The notes under the pieces: generated by a model
Seen by the model: the letters and a program-made list of their open reading frames with translations, nothing else
What the model was told of the DNA's origin: nothing
The model's database searches: none
Made by a program: the position numbers and the translations under genes
In this document: positions 60,737 to 64,000 of the stretch, one piece after another
How the letters are laid out: every line of letters begins with the position of its first letter
How positions within the stretch are numbered: the stretch's first letter is position 1
From: SVQP01 sp045603085
GTDB taxonomy: Bacteria; Bacillota; Clostridia; Oscillospirales; CAG-272
Direction of reading: 5' to 3'
Assembly: GCA_045603085.1 (NCBI GenBank)
Contig: JAZULL010000100.1
Span: forward strand, 1-64,000
DNA: 64,000 nt

Positions 60737-61501
60737 TCAACCGTTCAGCTTCTGCTGATTGCACCAGATCTTCATGACCATCCTTGTCGGCAGGATCCAT
60801 GCCAAAAATCTGGCTCTTCTGATGGCGTGGCCGCAGACCGAGACGTCGCGTCCGCGCTTCATATCCTTGATGGCGCGCGTGATCACCTGCTCGGCTGTGT
60901 AATATCTCGCATAATATTTCACCGTATCATCGGTCACCGCTCTGTCGAAAAACTCGGTCTTGACCCAGCCCGGACAGACCGCCATGACGCGGATTCCCCT
61001 GCTCTTCAGCTCTACGTTCAAGGATCTTGAAAAGCTCAGCACAAATGCCTTGGTCGCGCCATACACGCCGATATACGGAACAGGCTGGAATGCCGATTGG
61101 CTGTCGATCTGATAGATCTGCCCGCCCTTTTTCATATACGGCAGCGTGTGATACGTGATGGCCATGAGTGCGGTGGCGTTGAGCGTGATCATCTGCTCCT
61201 GCTCCTCGAGCGCAATATCGGTAAATGCGCCGAATCTGCCAAAGCCGCTGCCGTTGACCAGTACGGCCACCTCGGGGTTGTGCTCTGCCAGCAGGTCGCG
61301 GTATGCATCCAGCGCCTCCTTTTTGCAAAGATCCAGCGCAATGGCTCTGACGCGGGCGCGCGTCTGCTTGCCGATCTCGACCAGTCTTTCCTCGCGGCGC
61401 GCGATCAGCCAAAGCTCATCGTAAACGTCCAGCGCGTCAAGGCGCAGGGCAAATTCCTTGCCCATGCCGGACGACGCGCCCGTAATTACTGCTATTTTCA
61501 T
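60737..61501 (-). CDS. Short-chain dehydrogenase/reductase
   Basis: 254 residues. Cofactor motif VITGASSGMGKEFA, NGSGFGRFG (in place of NNAG), and catalytic Tyr/Lys in YIGVYGATKAFV with Ser in IDSQSAF. The arginine-rich LIARREERL suggests NADPH use. Classical SDR of the YqjQ/DltE-like group; substrate unknown. It starts 8 nt after pfk stop, so it is co-transcribed with PPi-PFK. Confidence 0.87.
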   Translation of the reverse strand: MKIAVITGASSGMGKEFALRLDALDVYDELWLIARREERLVEIGKQTRARVRAIALDLCKKEALDAYRDLLAEHNPEVAVLVNGSGFGRFGAFTDIALEEQEQMITLNATALMAITYHTLPYMKKGGQIYQIDSQSAFQPVPYIGVYGATKAFVLSFSRSLNVELKSRGIRVMAVCPGWVKTEFFDRAVTDDTVKYYARYYTAEQVITRAIKDMKRGRDVSVCGHAIRRARFLAWILPTRMVMKIWCNQQKLNG

Positions 61502-61509
61502 GCTTCACC

Positions 61510-62751
61510 TCACAGAATGATCTGCTCGGGCAGACCGTTTACGTACTTGGGGTATCTCTCGCCCTCGATCAGAGGACGCAGATATTCTAAGCATGCATCG
61601 GTAATGCCGTTGTGCTCTGCATTGATATACGCGTCCGGCACGCGCTTGATCTTGTTGGCGATCTCGTGCACGTCGGCGCAGTCGATCTCGTATGCATAGG
61701 GTGCACCCGAAACACGGCGGTACAGCATCATCTTGCCGCTCTCACCCTGCTCTGCCGCAAGTGCCGCCGCACGGCCGACACATACCGACTCTGCAATATC
61801 GGTTGCAGACACCAAGTGTGCTGCACAGCGCTGGCACACGTTGAGCTCAACCGAGCGCACCTTACAGCCGATCTTCTCGCGCACGGCATATTCCAGCGCC
61901 TTGCCCGTACCCGCCAGATACTGGTGACCGAACACGTCCTTGACGCCGCTCTGTGCGCCTGCGCCCACGTAAGTGCCGTCGGCAAAGCGAATGCCCTCGG
62001 AAACCGCTACCACAACGTTGGGATGACGTTCAAGAGCCGCCTTGGTGCTTGCGATAAATTCATCCATGCAGAAGGGCTTTTCGGGCAGGTAGACCAGATC
62101 GGGCTCCTCGCCGTTTGCAAGTCTGCCAAGGGCGGCCGAAGTGGTCAGCCAGCCTGCGTCACGACCCATGATCTCCACAATGGTGACGGCCTTGGTGGTA
62201 TACACGGCCGCATCGCGAATGATCTCGGACACGGTGGTGGCTACGTACTTAGCCGCAGAGCCAAAGCCGGGGGTGTGGTCGGTGCCCTCCAGATCGTTGT
62301 CAATGGTCTTGGGCACGCCCATCACACGCATGTCGTAGCCCGACGCCTTGACAAAGGCAGAGAGCTTGGACACAGTATCCATGGAGTCGTTACCGCCGAT
62401 ATAGAAGAAATAACGGATGTCGTATTTTTTGAAAATAGCCAGCAGCTGCTCGTAGAACGCGGGATCATCCTCGTGCTTCGGCAATTTTTTGCGGCAGGAG
62501 CCGAGTGCGGCTGCGGGGGTCAGCTCCAGCGCGGACAGCTTTTCCTCGTCCTCGGCGAAAAATCCAAGGTCTACAAGGCGTTCCTGCATCAGTCCCTCGA
62601 TGCCGTTGCGCATGCCGTACAGCTTGCCGATGGCGCCGTCTCTTTGGTTGATTTCGATCACGCCGCGGATGACACCCGCCAGCGTTGCATTGATGGCCGC
62701 GGTCGGTCCGCCCGACTGTCCGACAACTGCGTTTCCGTATAATTGATTCAT
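61510..62751 (-). CDS. Diphosphate-dependent 6-phosphofructokinase (PPi-PFK type)
   Basis: 413 residues. GQSGGPTAAINATLAG at the N-terminus; YIGGNDSMDTV in place of the GGDGS of ATP-PFK; PKTIDNDLEGTDHTPGFGSA; EIMGRDAGWLT. The GG[ND]D and PKTIDND motifs mark the PPi-using group. It interconverts fructose-6-phosphate and fructose-1,6-bisphosphate reversibly. Start at 62751 with SD gaggg 7 nt upstream; an ATG at 62772 is in frame but overlaps the leader. Confidence 0.9.
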   Translation of the reverse strand: MNQLYGNAVVGQSGGPTAAINATLAGVIRGVIEINQRDGAIGKLYGMRNGIEGLMQERLVDLGFFAEDEEKLSALELTPAAALGSCRKKLPKHEDDPAFYEQLLAIFKKYDIRYFFYIGGNDSMDTVSKLSAFVKASGYDMRVMGVPKTIDNDLEGTDHTPGFGSAAKYVATTVSEIIRDAAVYTTKAVTIVEIMGRDAGWLTTSAALGRLANGEEPDLVYLPEKPFCMDEFIASTKAALERHPNVVVAVSEGIRFADGTYVGAGAQSGVKDVFGHQYLAGTGKALEYAVREKIGCKVRSVELNVCQRCAAHLVSATDIAESVCVGRAAALAAEQGESGKMMLYRRVSGAPYAYEIDCADVHEIANKIKRVPDAYINAEHNGITDACLEYLRPLIEGERYPKYVNGLPEQIIL

Positions 62752-62790
62752 ATTAATTCCCTCTGCTTTCATACAAAGTTTGCTATCATT

Positions 62791-62819
62791 AGTATACCAT
62801 ATTGCAATAAAATTGTCAA
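62791..62819 (-). promoter_or_regulatory. Promoter of the pfk-SDR operon
   Basis: Minus strand TTGACA (62819-62814), 17-bp spacer, TATACT (62796-62791). Confidence 0.8.
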
Positions 62820-62925
62820 CGCGAAAGACACCTGCAAAAAAACTTACAAAGCTTTTACAAAATTGTTTTATAAATCGTAAAACTTCGAAATGGTTTTTGA
62901 CGACTTATATATCGAAGACACATGC

Positions 62926-62955
62926 TTGACAAGCGACTTTGCGGCATGTTATAAT
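62926..62955 (+). promoter_or_regulatory. Promoter of the last lipoprotein gene
   Basis: TTGACA (62926-62931), 18-bp spacer, TATAAT (62950-62955). Confidence 0.8.
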
Positions 62956-62987
62956 ATAAACAGCACACTCAGGGAGGCAGATCATTC

Positions 62988-64000
62988 ATGAAAAAGCAAT
63001 TCTTGCGAATCGTTACTCTTTTAGTATGCAGTATCATGCTGGTTTCCTGCAATCCCCGGCAATCCGATCTTCCTATGGCAGAGCAGATCTCCCAAAAAGC
63101 GGATCAGGCAATGTCACGCGTCAAGAGCTACCGCACGGACATGGAGATGCACTACTCCTTTTTTGTCGATGACACAAAAATGAGGGGCACGTTAAATGGC
63201 ATCCTGATTGAGGATCAGGGTAAGGGCCGGGGAGATTACTATTACTATTCCGAAACGTCTCACAGTCTGACGGTTGGCTCTATTCACAATCCAACCAAAA
63301 CAAGGATTCTGAATGCATATTATGATGGAACAGCATTCTCGTCAGTCACGCAGGGCAAAACCATTATCAAGCTCTGCTCTCCCATGTCCGCATCCGGCTA
63401 CCGAAAATATCAGCTGCAGCACAGCGCGGTCGCAGACGTGGATTATACCAATTGCAAAAACGTCTCGTACTCCACCTCCGAGGACGGATACACGCTGACT
63501 TATTCGGGATACGACCCGCAGGATCTTTTGGAGCTGCTTTCCAACTCGGGGCTTGACGAGCAGACCCTTGGCGCGGCTCCCGATGACATGAACGTTGTTT
63601 TGGAGATCGACGATCAATATCTGCCTATCAGTATTTCCATGGAAATGGTATTCGTAGCCTCATCCCCCATAAAAGAGCCTCCTACGTTTGAAATCTACAT
63701 GGAATTCTCTGAATTCAACCAAGCACAGCGCATTACCAATACCATTGAGCTTGAGGATTACACGAAAATTCCCGATCTGCGCTTGCTGGACGGGCTGGAG
63801 AAATTGATTTATGACAGAATCAAGTCGCGCGAAAGCTCCTTTACCTATGTGACCAATGAGGAGTTGAACACCAAAACGACCGTCCGCAAAAGCAACATGC
63901 AAGGCGGCGGTACCTGCTACAACACAAAAGACGGATTTGAATGTGACATACTGATCTCCTCCGAGTCGGTCAACCGCATCGACGTTGAATACAGCAACGG
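62988..64000 (+). CDS. Lipoprotein, partial at the right edge
   Basis: At least 337 residues, open to the window end. Start at 62988 with SD ggagg. Signal peptide ends in lipobox LVSC, Cys21, then CNPRQSDLPMAEQISQ. The mature part starts with AMSRVKSYRTDMEM, a pattern seen in lipoproteins of the LolA/LppX-like fold in which a helix and long beta-strands form a lipid-binding half barrel; this is only a resemblance. Two similar halves may be present (a second 'SSFTYVTNEEL..' block begins near residue 285). No GLIxExFG motif. Confidence 0.75.
   Translation, partial: MKKQFLRIVTLLVCSIMLVSCNPRQSDLPMAEQISQKADQAMSRVKSYRTDMEMHYSFFVDDTKMRGTLNGILIEDQGKGRGDYYYYSETSHSLTVGSIHNPTKTRILNAYYDGTAFSSVTQGKTIIKLCSPMSASGYRKYQLQHSAVADVDYTNCKNVSYSTSEDGYTLTYSGYDPQDLLELLSNSGLDEQTLGAAPDDMNVVLEIDDQYLPISISMEMVFVASSPIKEPPTFEIYMEFSEFNQAQRITNTIELEDYTKIPDLRLLDGLEKLIYDRIKSRESSFTYVTNEELNTKTTVRKSNMQGGGTCYNTKDGFECDILISSESVNRIDVEYSN

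Noticed and set aside
59169..60758. 529-codon open frame opposite spoVAF
   Set aside because: Antisense to a clear GerA-family gene, rich in His/Arg/Gln as expected for a shadow frame.
1..64000. CRISPR array, rRNA or tRNA genes
   Set aside because: No regular repeat-spacer pattern and no cloverleaf or CCA-ended structure was seen in any intergenic stretch.

Overview
The window looks like a chromosomal segment of an anaerobic, spore-forming-lineage member of the Clostridia (Bacillota), most likely an Oscillospirales-type gut bacterium. The reasons are a spoVAF homologue, a SpoVD-type PBP with PASTA domains, an IspH-ribosomal S1 fusion, a PPi-type phosphofructokinase, AddAB instead of RecBCD, strong SD (GGAGG) and sigma-A (TTGACA-N17-TATAAT) signals, and many lipoproteins with Thr/Glu/Pro-rich linkers. 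GC content is moderate to high by eye. No rRNA, tRNA, CRISPR array, integrase, transposase or prophage gene was seen. All 58 genes listed appear intact except the last, which runs off the right edge.

Layout. 0-3.3 kb: an SH3-like lipoprotein convergent with a two-component system. 3.4-11 kb: a short QueG-like Fe-S protein, then addB and addA, ending in a dispersed-type inverted repeat. 11.1-16.6 kb: an unrecognised protein, a HisJ-type PHP phosphatase, a MutS-family ATPase, an Lrp regulator, an aminotransferase and a small membrane protein. 16.7-22 kb: a secreted surface protein with a C-terminal membrane tail, a ~200 bp array of short palindromes, a YtrA-type GntR/ABC operon and a MITE-like inverted repeat. 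22-26.7 kb: a membrane-bound MerR regulator, YwlG, NagB, YqhQ, YajC and a YrzE-like protein.

26.7-35.3 kb is one long minus-strand gene train: a U32 tRNA-modification protein, UppP, an RNase M5-like Toprim protein, RlmA, a GT2 glycosyltransferase and five lipoproteins. Four of the five share a motif directly after the lipidated Cys (C-D-x-[GS]-x-G-L-I-x-E-x-F-G). This lipoprotein family is the best candidate for something undescribed. 35.4-43.1 kb: a small membrane protein, another lipoprotein, and an operon rpiR-baiN-cmk-plsC-ispH/S1, then a GNAT enzyme. 43.3-45.2 kb: a stand-alone pre-ATP-grasp domain protein translationally coupled to a second MurE-like ligase.

45.2-58.9 kb is the division and cell wall (dcw) cluster on the minus strand: mraZ, rsmH, ftsL, spoVD, murE, murF, mraY, ftsW, murG, ftsQ, ftsZ. 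It lacks murD and ftsA. The mraZ promoter has two tandem GTGGGG boxes, spoVD has its own consensus promoter with a structured leader, and FtsL has a long cytoplasmic extension. 59-64 kb: spoVAF, a short-chain dehydrogenase, PPi-PFK and a truncated lipoprotein gene.

All calls come from reading the sequence and motif recognition; no database search was run. Start codons were chosen by SD spacing, so several differ from the longest open frame.
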